From: Catenulispora yoronensis
GTDB lineage: Bacteria; Actinomycetota; Actinomycetes; Streptomycetales; Catenulisporaceae
Direction: 5' to 3'
Length of the DNA stretch: 64,000 nucleotides
NCBI RefSeq assembly: GCF_039531695.1
Contig: NZ_BAAAQN010000028.1
Location: forward strand, 66,821-130,820
In this document: positions 1 through 8,690 of the stretch, one piece after another
Position numbering within the stretch: position 1 is the first letter of the stretch
Layout of the letters: every line of letters begins with the position of its first letter
Notes under the pieces: model-generated
The model's input: only the letters and a program-made list of their open reading frames with translations
What the model was told of the DNA's origin: nothing
The model's database searches: none
Made by a program: the position numbers and the translations under genes

Positions 1-1203
1 GACGTCGGACCAGTGCAGACGGCCGTCGTCGTCCAGGCGGCTGCGGGCCCGGCCGGCGTTGTCGGGGTGGAGGCAGAACGGGACATCCAGCAACCCGCGC
101 CGGAAAGCAGTCGACAGCGCGTGGCCGAGATCGTCGCGGTGGTCGGCGGCGAGGTCGAGGACGGCGTGGATGAGGGCTCTGGCTTCCAGGTAGACCTCTG
201 ATTCACCGGGGTCGGTATAGGGCACGACCAGACGAGCCCGGTCAGCCGCCGCCGACGCAGCGCGGAGCGCCTGCACGTTCTCGGCGAACGTCGGGATCCG
301 GTGGGCTTCGGCCACCGTCTTCACGATCAGACGCGAAGCACCGGAGCGCACAGCCAGGCGTGCCGATTCCTCCAGCAGAGCCAAGGCACCGTCAGGAGTG
401 CGCGGGAATACGCCCATGTAGGTGTAGATGACGATGTGCCAGTCCAGGCCGGTCAGCAGTTCCCCGGCGAGGCGCCGCAGCGCGGCCACGGCTTCCAGGT
501 CCTGGCGCGGATCGGTCTGCTGCGCGTAGCTCAAGGAGACGCTGCGGATGCCGTGCTGCGCGAAGAACAGACATTCGAGCACTGACAGCGCCACCAGCAG
601 CGACGGCGGACACAACTGGCCGAGCATGCAGCCGCCGAAGGTCTCCAGGTGGGAGTCCGGCACGTCCGCGAGCAGCTCGCAGGCTTCCGTCCAGTTGCGG
701 ACCGACGTCGCCAGGGGAGTGCGGCCGTAGGGGAGGCAGTAGGAGACCGGTCCGCCTTCGGTGGCGTCGAGCCCGGCGGCCGCGGCGGCGGCGATGATGG
801 CCTGTGGAACGGCCGAGCCGTGGCGGACCTGGACCGGGAACCGGGCGTCGCGCACGCCTTCGAGCAGCGCGGCGGTGACGGTGGGACCGTGGACGACCAG
901 CGGATAGCCGTTCAGGTCCGCGCCGGTGTCGAGCGCGTGGCGGGCGGCGGCGTGGTCGCCTACGCGGGTGAAGCTGTCCAGCGTGATGGTGCCGGCGGTG
1001 CTGGGGCCTGCGTGCTTGACCGTCAGCAGGCCGGCCCGCATGAGTGCGGGGTCGGCGACGCCCATGCGGGGTTGGACGACCAGGGTGCCGGCGGCGCGGG
1101 CGCGGCGCATGAACTCCGCGAAGGTGGGATGGGAGGCGCGGAGCTGCTCAGGCCTCGAAGCTTCGGCCCCTGATATGTGCGACTCGGGGCGGATCAGCTG
1201 CAT
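1..1203 (-). CDS. glutamate (methylaspartate) mutase large subunit-like protein, 3' end cut by window edge
   Basis: Likely catalytic E-type subunit of a coenzyme-B12 carbon-skeleton mutase that interconverts L-glutamate and 3-methylaspartate. The 401 visible codons follow the glutamate mutase E family along their whole length. A TLDSFTR segment corresponds to the family's TIDSYTR, LNGYPLVVHG to LNGFPxVNHG, VRHG to the substrate-arginine loop, and TEGGPVSYCLPYG keeps the Glu, Tyr and Tyr that contact glutamate in the clostridial enzyme. The visible end, DVPFCLHPDNAGRARSRLDD, matches the family C-terminus, so probably only a few dozen residues lie outside the window. The ATG lies 2 nt after the stop of the B12-binding subunit gene, so the two are almost certainly co-translated. 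In actinomycetes such pairs can supply methylaspartate for peptide or macrolactam biosynthesis; which pathway applies here is not visible. Confidence 0.85.
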   Translation of the reverse strand, partial: MQLIRPESHISGAEASRPEQLRASHPTFAEFMRRARAAGTLVVQPRMGVADPALMRAGLLTVKHAGPSTAGTITLDSFTRVGDHAAARHALDTGADLNGYPLVVHGPTVTAALLEGVRDARFPVQVRHGSAVPQAIIAAAAAAGLDATEGGPVSYCLPYGRTPLATSVRNWTEACELLADVPDSHLETFGGCMLGQLCPPSLLVALSVLECLFFAQHGIRSVSLSYAQQTDPRQDLEAVAALRRLAGELLTGLDWHIVIYTYMGVFPRTPDGALALLEESARLAVRSGASRLIVKTVAEAHRIPTFAENVQALRAASAAADRARLVVPYTDPGESEVYLEARALIHAVLDLAADHRDDLGHALSTAFRRGLLDVPFCLHPDNAGRARSRLDDDGRLHWSDV

Positions 1204-1205
1204 GT

Positions 1206-1724
1206 TCACGACGCCCTGCCAGCGGGCAGCGCGGTGACATACGACTGGAAGAGGCTGAGTCCGGCCGCGTCGTCGAAGACTCCGTCGAAACCGGCCGCCA
1301 GCAACCGGTCCGCGTGCCGTGCGTTGTCCGCGCCGCTGATGCCGAGCTTGCCGCCGATGACGATCGGCGTGCCGTCCAGACCTCGCTGTTCGCGCAGCCG
1401 CCGGATGACGCGGAGCCCGTCGCTGACGCCGTGGCCGTTGACGCTGCTGACGACGACCAGTGACGGGGCCGTGCGGCGGCAGGCGTCGACGAGCTCTGCG
1501 TCGGGAACGCAGGGGCCGAGGTTGGCGACCTCGTGGCCGAGCTCCTCCAGGAGGAGTTGGAGGAAGACGAGGTTCCAGGTGTGGGCGTCGGAGGCGGTGC
1601 CGGTGACGATCGCGGTGGCGGTGGCGGTGGTTGCGGTGGTTGCGATGGCGCTGGCGGAGGCGGATCGAGAAGGCGCTGCGGCGTCAGGGCCTGGCCCGGC
1701 ACCGGTGAGGAGGTCGGATGGCAT
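1206..1724 (-). CDS. cobalamin-binding small subunit of glutamate mutase-like enzyme
   Basis: The 172-residue protein carries a B12-binding Rossmann-like domain from about residue 38 to the end. SDAHTWN stands where the family has the DxHxxG cobalamin motif, so the axial His is kept but the Gly position is Asn. VVSSVNGHG and IVIGGKLG match the second and third conserved loops (SSLYGQG and VGGN in clostridial MutS). The first 37 or so residues are Ala/Thr/Ser low complexity and not part of the fold; no clear Shine-Dalgarno precedes the ATG at 1724, so the true start is uncertain. It sits 85 nt downstream of the LAL regulator gene and 2 nt upstream of the large-subunit gene, forming a mutase pair. 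Confidence 0.85.
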   Translation of the reverse strand: MPSDLLTGAGPGPDAAAPSRSASASAIATTATTATATAIVTGTASDAHTWNLVFLQLLLEELGHEVANLGPCVPDAELVDACRRTAPSLVVVSSVNGHGVSDGLRVIRRLREQRGLDGTPIVIGGKLGISGADNARHADRLLAAGFDGVFDDAAGLSLFQSYVTALPAGRAS

Positions 1725-1809
1725 GACTCGAATGTCGCCTGCGAGGCGGCACGCGGCATGGGTGAGCCGTACCCATATTCCCGAACGAGGGTCTGGACCA
1801 GGGCCGGTC

Positions 1810-4797
1810 CTACGCCGTCAGATCAGCCATCAGATCCGCCAGCTCGCCCCGAGCACCCTTCCCCAGCTTGTCCATCAGGCTCGCCACATGCTTCTCCACC
1901 GTGCGGGGCGAGATGAACAGCAGCTTGGCGATGTCCGGATTCGCGCGGCGCTCGCCGATCAGCACGAGCACCTCGTATTCGCGCACTGTCACACCGTGCC
2001 GGGCCAGCGCCTCCGGCACCGCGTCCAGCCCGGAGCGCCGCTGCATCACGCGGACCCCGGCCTTGCGGAGCAGCGCACGGCAGGCCCCTGCGATGGCGGT
2101 GGCGTCGGAGGTGTGGAAGTACTCCTCGGCCTCGCGCAGCCAGGCCACCGGGTCGCCCCAGCCCTCGGCCAGAGCCGGTTCGGCGACCAGGCGGAGGATG
2201 AGGCGCCGGGCCATGGGATAGGGCGCGGCGGCCTGACGGGTCTGCTCCATCTTCTCCAGCGCGGCCGCGGTGTCACCGGCGCGGCCCAGGAGGACTGTCT
2301 CTGCGGCCAGGACGAACTGGAGGTTCCAACGGAGCCGGGACGCCGGGGTCGCGGAGATCTCAGCGAACTGATCTTGTCCGGCACGCTGGGCGAGGACTTC
2401 GAGCAGCAGGTCCAGGCCGTAGCGGCCGGACTGGTAGTAGATCGTGGGATGAGTACGTTCCCAGGCCCGGACGCGCGCCATCTCGGCCTCGGCGCCAGGG
2501 CGGTCCTCGCCGAGCAGCGCGCAGATCGCGCGGTGGCCGAAGACGACCGGGGCATGGAACGACTGCTCACCGCCCCGGCGGCGGAACTCGCCCAGGACGG
2601 TGCGCAGCGCCTCCCGACGGCCTCGGTGAGCGACCGCCGCGATCTTGATCACGAGGCAGAACTGGGCCTCGCCCTCCTGGTGCATCCGGGTGGTGAGGGC
2701 CAACAGGCGCTCGGCAGCGGCCTCGGCCTCGTCGAATCGGCCGTAGAGCACCTCCTGCATGGCGATGCTGGCCTCGGTCTGGCAGCCGACGGTGATCGCG
2801 CCGAGCGCGTATGCGGCCTCCCGGGCTTGGCGGATCGGGCCGTCGTCACCGGTGCGCATCAGTTCATTGGTGGCGAGGCGAGTCTGAGCACGAAGACGCC
2901 AGATCGACAGGCTGTGCCGCTCGGCGACGTCGAGCATGTGGCGCAGCTGGACGTCGGCGTCCTCGAAGCTGCGGCGCCGGGCCAACAGCGCGAGCACTTG
3001 GCGGGCCTGGCAGGCGGCGGTGGGCAGCGGCACCAGTTCGGCGGTGCGGGCGGCCCGTTCGGCCAGTTCTTCGGCGCGAGCGGCCAAATCGTCGCCCTCC
3101 AGATCGCCGAGGGTCAGCAGGTGCGCCTCGACGACGTCCAGCATCGCCAACTGCTCGGCGGGAACCGGATCGGCCAGCAGTCGGCGGGCCGCCGCGACGA
3201 GCTCCGCGGCCTGTTCCCAGCGGCCGCCCACGACACAGACCCAGCCCAGGCGCGTCAGCACCTCGGCCCTGCGCACCTCGGACAACACCATCGAACCAGC
3301 GATCTCGGCGCCGCGAGCTAAGGCCTGCTCGACGTCCCCGCGTTCGGCGAGCGCGTAGAGCAGGGAGGTGAGCGCTTCGGCGCGGTCCACGGCGTGCGTG
3401 CGAGCCGGCAGCAGCTCCAGTGCGCGGTCCAGCAACGACTCCGCTGACGCGACCGCACCCTCGCTCAGGGCTCTGCGACCGGCGCGCGCGAACAGCGCCC
3501 CAGCGGCGGGCCCGTCGCCGGCGGCCAGGCGAAGACCGGCTGCGAGCTGGCAGGATTCGCCGGGCAGGTCGTCGAAGAGGACTTCGAGAGCGTCGGCCGC
3601 GCCGGCGGCCACCGCTTCGCGCTCGGCAGGAAGCATCGAGTCGGCAAGGGCTTCGGCGGTCCAGGCGTTGCGGAAGCGGTACCAGTCCGAGGAACCGCGG
3701 GACGCCTCCAACAGTTGGGCGTCTATACCGGCCTGAATCAGTTGACGAAGTTCGGCGTCGGTGAGGTCGCAGACTCGGCGGAGCACGTCGCCGGGGAACC
3801 GGCGGCCGATGACAGCCGCCGCGCATAGCGCTTGCTGCCAGCGTTGATCCAGGCCGCGGGCCCGGTCGGCGACAGCGTCGACCAGTGCCATCGGCACGTA
3901 TTGCGGCTCGCCGCCTTCGAACTGCCAGCGGCCGTCGGTCTCGACGAGCGCGCCGTTGTCCAAGGCGCCGCGCAGCAACTCCTCGACGACGAACGGGTTG
4001 CCGTCGGCGGTGCGGGCGAGCCACTGCACTACTGGTTCGGCGACGCTGTCGGTGGCTCCAGCGGCTCCAGCAGTTCCGGGGGCTCCGGCGGTTCTAGTGG
4101 CTCCAGCAGGTCCGGCGGCCGGGCCGGCGCCGGTGTCCAGACAAGCGGCCGCCAGCTCACCGATCTCGGCGTCGCTCAACGGCCCGAGCTCCAGCACCCG
4201 GCCGACGCGGCGGCGCGCGCAGGACTGAGCCAGCCGCAGCGCGGCGGAGGCCACCGGTTGCAGCCCGGCGAGTATCAGGACCGGAACCCCTTCGAGGTTG
4301 TCGACGAGGTACTCCAGGATGTGCATGGTCTCGGTGTCGCAGTCGTGCAAGTCGCTCAGACACAGCAGTGCGCCGCCGTTCTCGCCGACGGCGGCGAGCA
4401 GCCGCAGCATCGACTCGGCCAGCACGACCGGCGAATCGTCGCTGTCGAGCAGCGGTCCGTCCCGCCACTGCGGGATCAGCCGGCCGAGCGCGAGGCGGTA
4501 GGGCTTGAGCTCGGGGTCGTCGGGGACGCCGCCGACGCGGATGAGCGAGTAGAGCGCTTCGGTGAGCGGACGGTACGGAACCGTCGATCCGGCGGCGGTG
4601 GCGCGGCCCTTGAGCACCACCATGCTTTGGCGCACGGCGTTGTCGGTGCACTCCCGGAACAGCCGCGCCTTGCCCAACCCCGCGTCGCCGACGAGGAAGA
4701 CAGTGCCGCCGTTTCCTTCACGCACCTGGCCGAGAGCCTCGTGGAGGATGCCCGTTTCCCGCCCACGCCCGATCACAGTGGGAGACGAAACCTGCAC
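1810..4797 (-). CDS. LuxR-family LAL-type ATP-binding transcriptional regulator
   Basis: A 995-residue large ATP-binding LuxR regulator. An AAA_16-like ATPase domain occupies about residues 8-330 (VIGRGRE start, P-loop GDAGLGKA at 37-44, Walker-B-like LLCLSDLHD). A long helical TPR-like middle follows, then a C-terminal LuxR helix-turn-helix of about 65 residues (LTVREYEVL-like start, ISPRTVEKHVASLMDKLG). The P-loop ends in Lys-Ala, where the family nearly always has Lys-Thr or Lys-Ser, so ATP hydrolysis may be weak. An Ala/Gly-rich linker near residues 222-245 looks like a repeat expansion. Codon 493 (3319-3321) is TTA, a possible bldA-dependent control point. It lies directly upstream of the mutase pair on the same strand and is its most likely regulator (inference). 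Confidence 0.9.
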   Translation of the reverse strand: MQVSSPTVIGRGRETGILHEALGQVREGNGGTVFLVGDAGLGKARLFRECTDNAVRQSMVVLKGRATAAGSTVPYRPLTEALYSLIRVGGVPDDPELKPYRLALGRLIPQWRDGPLLDSDDSPVVLAESMLRLLAAVGENGGALLCLSDLHDCDTETMHILEYLVDNLEGVPVLILAGLQPVASAALRLAQSCARRRVGRVLELGPLSDAEIGELAAACLDTGAGPAAGPAGATRTAGAPGTAGAAGATDSVAEPVVQWLARTADGNPFVVEELLRGALDNGALVETDGRWQFEGGEPQYVPMALVDAVADRARGLDQRWQQALCAAAVIGRRFPGDVLRRVCDLTDAELRQLIQAGIDAQLLEASRGSSDWYRFRNAWTAEALADSMLPAEREAVAAGAADALEVLFDDLPGESCQLAAGLRLAAGDGPAAGALFARAGRRALSEGAVASAESLLDRALELLPARTHAVDRAEALTSLLYALAERGDVEQALARGAEIAGSMVLSEVRRAEVLTRLGWVCVVGGRWEQAAELVAAARRLLADPVPAEQLAMLDVVEAHLLTLGDLEGDDLAARAEELAERAARTAELVPLPTAACQARQVLALLARRRSFEDADVQLRHMLDVAERHSLSIWRLRAQTRLATNELMRTGDDGPIRQAREAAYALGAITVGCQTEASIAMQEVLYGRFDEAEAAAERLLALTTRMHQEGEAQFCLVIKIAAVAHRGRREALRTVLGEFRRRGGEQSFHAPVVFGHRAICALLGEDRPGAEAEMARVRAWERTHPTIYYQSGRYGLDLLLEVLAQRAGQDQFAEISATPASRLRWNLQFVLAAETVLLGRAGDTAAALEKMEQTRQAAAPYPMARRLILRLVAEPALAEGWGDPVAWLREAEEYFHTSDATAIAGACRALLRKAGVRVMQRRSGLDAVPEALARHGVTVREYEVLVLIGERRANPDIAKLLFISPRTVEKHVASLMDKLGKGARGELADLMADLTA

Positions 4798-4885
4798 GCA
4801 GGCGCGTCTACCCGTGATTCGGCGTTCCTATGCTGATGGCGGATGTGGCGGGCGCTTAGGAGTTTCCTTTAATACAGACACGAAA

Positions 4886-4919
4886 CGGTCCGGTTCGCGT
4901 TTTTCCGCGAACCGGACCG
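4886..4919 (-). terminator. perfect 14-bp stem-loop between the small peptide gene and the LAL regulator gene
   Basis: Positions 4886-4899 and 4906-4919 are exact inverted repeats around a six-base T-rich loop. The hairpin begins 62 nt beyond the stop of the small peptide gene and about 90 nt upstream of the LAL regulator ATG. On the minus strand it is followed by TTTCG, a weak T run, consistent with an actinobacterial terminator for the peptide transcript. An operator role for the regulator gene is an alternative. Confidence 0.65.
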
Positions 4920-4980
4920 ATGTGTGCTGTGACCTGCGATGAACCACTACGAGTAAGGAGCCTGAGGGGTGAGCGGCACC

Positions 4981-5145
4981 TCAGCCGTTGCCCAGGCCGC
5001 CGTCGGCGAGCACCGTGGCGGTGCCGGCGGGAGCAGAGGAAACACCTACCGTCGACGCGATCGGGGACGCGGCGCAGACCAGGGCGGCGGCCAGGACCAC
5101 ACCGGCGACGAGGCGGATCTTCGTGGTCTTCATCGCGTTCATCAT
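4981..5145 (-). CDS. small secreted peptide (signal peptide plus about 25 residues), unknown function
   Basis: The reading frame gives about 54 residues beginning MNAMKTTKIRLVAGVVL, a short basic N-region followed by a hydrophobic Ala/Val-rich helix and an AASPIAS region that could be a signal-peptidase site. The remaining tail is small (STVGVSSAPAGTATVLADGG). Several ATGs are clustered; the ATG at 5145 is chosen because AGGGA lies about six bases upstream. No family is recognised. It is divergent from the S53 peptidase gene and followed by a strong hairpin, which supports a real transcription unit. A secreted or lipid-free signalling peptide, or an over-called frame, are both possible. Confidence 0.5.
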   Translation of the reverse strand: MMNAMKTTKIRLVAGVVLAAALVCAASPIASTVGVSSAPAGTATVLADGGLGNG

Positions 5146-5514
5146 GTCCATTCCCTGTTGTCCGAGGAGGCTGTGCGGCGGCTGTGAGACCACCATGTCA
5201 GTGCAGGTGAGAGGCCACATGGGGGCAACTCACCCACATTCCGCGGGGCAGTGTGGACGGACTGGGTGGAGGGTGGGGAGTGCGGGGCTTGACTCCTTTC
5301 GCGAAGGCTCGCATCCTCCCGAAGTGGGAGGAGGTCACGGCTGGTATCGGAGTGGCTGCTTTCTGTATCGGGCCTGGGTCACGCCGGTAGCAGGGGTCGA
5401 CGACACCTCCTGAAAGCACTCCCGCATGTCCGGTATGTCCGCCAGCCCTCCCCACTCCAGGCACTCTTGCCGCACGGATCGGGTCGGCGGACCTTGCTGC
5501 CGCTTGGAGGCGAC
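5146..5514. promoter_or_regulatory. divergent intergenic region of small peptide and S53 peptidase genes
   Basis: This 369-bp stretch separates two divergent genes for exported products and must hold both promoters. One short inverted repeat is visible at 5315-5331 (CCTCCC, five-base spacer, GGGAGG), a possible operator. A good ribosome site (GGAGG) at about 5506-5510 serves the peptidase. No coding frame with convincing features was seen. Confidence 0.45.
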
Positions 5515-6810
5515 ATGGACCTACGTATGTCCGGCCTGATCGCGAGGATTTTCCGGAAGGGTGGTGCGCGGGTCGCCGCGCTGGGTGCTGCCCTCGTTCT
5601 GGCGGTGGCGGTCACGACACCGGCTCGGGCTGTCTCGGGTTCGACGGCCGGGTCGGGGGCTCCGGCTGCCCGCTCCGCGGGTGCCTCGATCGTGCCGTTC
5701 GGATGCGCCGCGCCGAGTACCGGGAAGATCCACTGCTTCGGGAAGGGCCGGCTGGCGCCGAACGCCACCGGGAACCCGAACAGCTCCGGGCTGCGGCCCG
5801 CCGACCTGATCTCCGCCTACAAGCTGAGCGGCACCAACGGCGCCGGGCGAACGGTGGCGATCGTCGATGCCTTCGACGACCCCAAGGCCGAGGCCGACCT
5901 CGGGGCCTATCGCAGCGCCTACGGCCTGCCGGCGTGCACCACGGCGAACGGCTGCTTCAAGAAGGTGAACCAGAGCGGGCAGACCTTGCCGTTGCCGTCC
6001 GTCGACTACGGCTGGGGCGAGGAGGAGAGTCTGGACCTTGATATGGTCTCGGCGATCTGTCCGGCCTGCCACATCCTGCTGGTCGAGGCGAGCAGCGCCG
6101 ACACGACGTCGTTGTCGGCGGCCGAGGACACCGCCGCGACGACGCCTGGCGTCGTGGCCGTCTCGAACAGCTGGGGCGGTTCGGAGGACAGTACGACGAT
6201 CGCCGCCGACTCGCACTTCAACCACTCGGGCGTGGCTATTACGGCCAGCTCCGGCGACAGCGGGTACGGGGTCAGCTGGCCGGCCTCGTCGGGCTTCGTC
6301 ACCGCGGTCGGCGGGACCAGCCTGAAGACCGCGTCCAACGCTCGCGGCTGGACCGAGACGGCGTGGGCGAGTGCGGGCAGCGGGTGTTCGTCGAACGAGA
6401 CTAAGCCTTCGTGGCAGGCGGACAGCGGGTGTGCGAAGCGCACGGTGGCTGACGTGTCGGCGGTGGCGGACCCCAACACCGGTGTGGCTGTCTATGACAC
6501 GGCGAACAGCTGCGGGGGCGGGACGTTCTGCGACTTGCTGTTGGCGCTGGGGCTGGCTCAGGGTGCTGACGGTTGGGTGCAGGTCGGTGGCACGAGTGCT
6601 TCGTCGCCGATCATCGCTTCGGTGTATGCGCTGGCTGGCAACACGTCGTCGACGCTTTATGGGTCGTATCCGTACTCGCATACGTCGTCGTTGTTTGACG
6701 TGACGAGTGGGTCCAACGGCACTTGCACGCCTGCGTATCTGTGTACTGCGGGTGTTGGGTACGACGGTCCTACCGGGCTCGGGACGCCGAACGGGGTCGG
6801 GGCGTTCTGA
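5515..6810 (+). CDS. secreted S53-family (sedolisin-like) serine peptidase
   Basis: The 431-residue precursor has an N-terminal signal peptide (basic RIFRKGGARV, hydrophobic stretch, cleavage near TPARA). The body has sedolisin features: GRTVAIVDAFDDP at the start of the catalytic fold, GEEESLDLDM with the Glu and Asp of the Ser-Glu-Asp triad, SGDSGYG holding the oxyanion-hole Asp, and GGTSASSP with the catalytic Ser. The usual N-terminal pro-kumamolisin domain of about 150-190 residues is missing, so this belongs to the compact bacterial S53 group rather than to classic kumamolisin precursors. The start at 5515 is preceded by GGAGG at ideal spacing; an upstream in-frame start lacks one. Eight or more Cys suggest disulfides after export. 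Confidence 0.9.
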   Translation: MDLRMSGLIARIFRKGGARVAALGAALVLAVAVTTPARAVSGSTAGSGAPAARSAGASIVPFGCAAPSTGKIHCFGKGRLAPNATGNPNSSGLRPADLISAYKLSGTNGAGRTVAIVDAFDDPKAEADLGAYRSAYGLPACTTANGCFKKVNQSGQTLPLPSVDYGWGEEESLDLDMVSAICPACHILLVEASSADTTSLSAAEDTAATTPGVVAVSNSWGGSEDSTTIAADSHFNHSGVAITASSGDSGYGVSWPASSGFVTAVGGTSLKTASNARGWTETAWASAGSGCSSNETKPSWQADSGCAKRTVADVSAVADPNTGVAVYDTANSCGGGTFCDLLLALGLAQGADGWVQVGGTSASSPIIASVYALAGNTSSTLYGSYPYSHTSSLFDVTSGSNGTCTPAYLCTAGVGYDGPTGLGTPNGVGAF

Positions 6811-6824
6811 TTGATGGGCTTGCC

Positions 6825-8690
6825 TTAGTCCGTCGGAAGGCCCCAGGCCGCAACGGCCAGTTGCGCTGCCGCCATGTTCTCGAACAGGGCGGCAGCGAGC
6901 CAGGCTTCTGCGAAAGTGGTGGTGGCCTGTGGTAGCACGCGTCCGTAAGCGTCCCGATTCGGGGCGGATGCCGCGGTGGTGAGGTGTTGCAGGACGGCGG
7001 CGGCGTGCGGCATGCCTGCCGAGGTGAGGTGGCGGGCGTCGGTGTGGGAGGAGGCGAGGCGGGCTGCTCGGCGGCCGCCGGCGGCGGTGCGTTCGACGGC
7101 GGTGCGGAGGTGGTGGAGGGGGATTGATCTGGTCGCATCGGGGATGCCAGTGGCCATTGGGGATGCGATGGCGTCGGGGGCTGCGGCCGTAGCGGGGGCT
7201 GCGGGGAGGATCATCGAATCGTGCATGCGATCGATGCCAAGGCAGATGCGGTCGTGCCAGGCCTCGGGGAGATGTAGGTGACGGTGCGCGGTCGGGCTGC
7301 TGTCGGGGGAACACGCGATGGGGAGCAGTACGCCGGGGCGCGCCGGGTCGGGACGGGCTATGAGACGAACGCGGAGTCCGGGCGCCTGACTCAGGATATT
7401 GAGGTTGGCGACGTAGGCGAGCGCTGGATGGTCTGAGGCGCTTCGCAGTACCGCGATACGCTCGCCGAGCGTGATGGGAACGTCGCCGGGCTTGGTCCCG
7501 GGCGCTGTGCTTGCGTTGCCGTCCTTCGGCAGGATGGTCGCTTCGACGAAGACCATGTCGTCGCCGATGCGGGCGTCGCGGCTGGTCAAGGCACGTTCGA
7601 GCTGCTCGGCGAGCGGGACGGCGAAACGCGCGGCCACCGGGCCTTCCCACCAGGACGCGCCCGATGCCCGTACCGCCCGGACGCCCGCGCCGTGGCTCAG
7701 GCTGCCGTCCGCAGATGCCGAGGCGCCGCTGACGATCAGACCTTCGCGGACCAGTTCCTCGTGGCTCAGTGCCGCGCCGCCGAGGCCGACGCCGCCGTGG
7801 TAGGCGTTCTCCACCTGTGTCGGGCCGCCCGGTGTCACGGCTGGGACCGACCAGAGGGTGCCGGCAGGGTCGACGGCGCAGGTGACGACGCCTGCCATGC
7901 CTGAGCTGGCGATGACCGGCTCGCTGAAGACGCCGCTGAGGCGGAGGCCGCCTTGGTGCTCGTGGCGTCTGCGGACTGTGCCGCGCAGGGCGTCGAGTGT
8001 CGCGGAGTCAGTGCTCGTGGATAAGGTGCGAATCGTCTGCATCAGGGTACGGAGTTCGTCGGCGTAGGACGCGAGGCTGTGGTCCTGGGCTTGCGTGCGG
8101 TAGGCGCGAAGTTGGGCCGCCACGCGATTGCCGATTGCCGCCGGGAGATAGAGACCTGTGGCGCGCGCTGTGTGGACAGCGCGGCGGAGCGTGGCTTCGG
8201 TGGCTAGACCGGCGCCGGCGAGGCCGACGTCGATCAGTTCTTCGGCGGCTGCTCGGAGACCTTCAGCGGCGGTGAGTTGATCAGGGCTCAGCGATGCTGG
8301 TGGCTGGTCGGCGGCTGCGGATTCTTCGGTGGCTGTGGATTTCTCGGTGGCTTCGGGTTCTTCGGCTGTTGCCGCCTCGACTGCGTCTTCTTCGTTCGTC
8401 AGCGGAGCCAGTCCGAGGATCGCCGCGCGGTGCAGACATGCGGGAGCCAGCAGGCAGGAACAGACAGCGTCTTCGGGAGTCTGGATCGCGCCGTTGCGTG
8501 GTGTCAGGACGACGCGGGTGTCTTCGTCGACGGTCGCTGTGACGGTTCCCGCGGCTTCGTCGGCGGTGATGGGCCACGTCGCGGCCTTGGCGAGCGTGTC
8601 GTCCAAACGCTTGCGCAGCCTGGGCGACAAGAGTTCGACCGCGTCGGCCAATACCGACGCCGTGACCTGCGGCAGCGCCACGTCACTCAT
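6825..8690 (-). CDS. SWIM zinc-finger protein
   Basis: About 621 residues. A SWIM-type zinc motif (CSCLLAPACLHR, fitting CxCxnCxH) lies near residue 77, after a segment that reads as a post-transfer modification of nucleic-acid-binding SWIM proteins; the rest is mixed alpha/beta and unassigned. A Glu/Ala/Thr-rich stretch follows near residues 105-140. The ATG at 8690 overlaps the stop of the DUF5682-VWA gene as ATGA, so the protein is translationally coupled and is the last gene of the five-gene operon. E. coli YehQ, a SWIM protein next to VWA protein YehP and ATPase YehL, is the nearest analogue I know. SWIM domains bind DNA or proteins; the role here is unknown. Confidence 0.85.
   Translation of the reverse strand: MSDVALPQVTASVLADAVELLSPRLRKRLDDTLAKAATWPITADEAAGTVTATVDEDTRVVLTPRNGAIQTPEDAVCSCLLAPACLHRAAILGLAPLTNEEDAVEAATAEEPEATEKSTATEESAAADQPPASLSPDQLTAAEGLRAAAEELIDVGLAGAGLATEATLRRAVHTARATGLYLPAAIGNRVAAQLRAYRTQAQDHSLASYADELRTLMQTIRTLSTSTDSATLDALRGTVRRRHEHQGGLRLSGVFSEPVIASSGMAGVVTCAVDPAGTLWSVPAVTPGGPTQVENAYHGGVGLGGAALSHEELVREGLIVSGASASADGSLSHGAGVRAVRASGASWWEGPVAARFAVPLAEQLERALTSRDARIGDDMVFVEATILPKDGNASTAPGTKPGDVPITLGERIAVLRSASDHPALAYVANLNILSQAPGLRVRLIARPDPARPGVLLPIACSPDSSPTAHRHLHLPEAWHDRICLGIDRMHDSMILPAAPATAAAPDAIASPMATGIPDATRSIPLHHLRTAVERTAAGGRRAARLASSHTDARHLTSAGMPHAAAVLQHLTTAASAPNRDAYGRVLPQATTTFAEAWLAAALFENMAAAQLAVAAWGLPTD

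Noticed and set aside
2..1173. Short plus-strand frames at the left edge
   Set aside because: They are antisense to the mutase large subunit, whose minus-strand translation matches the family throughout.
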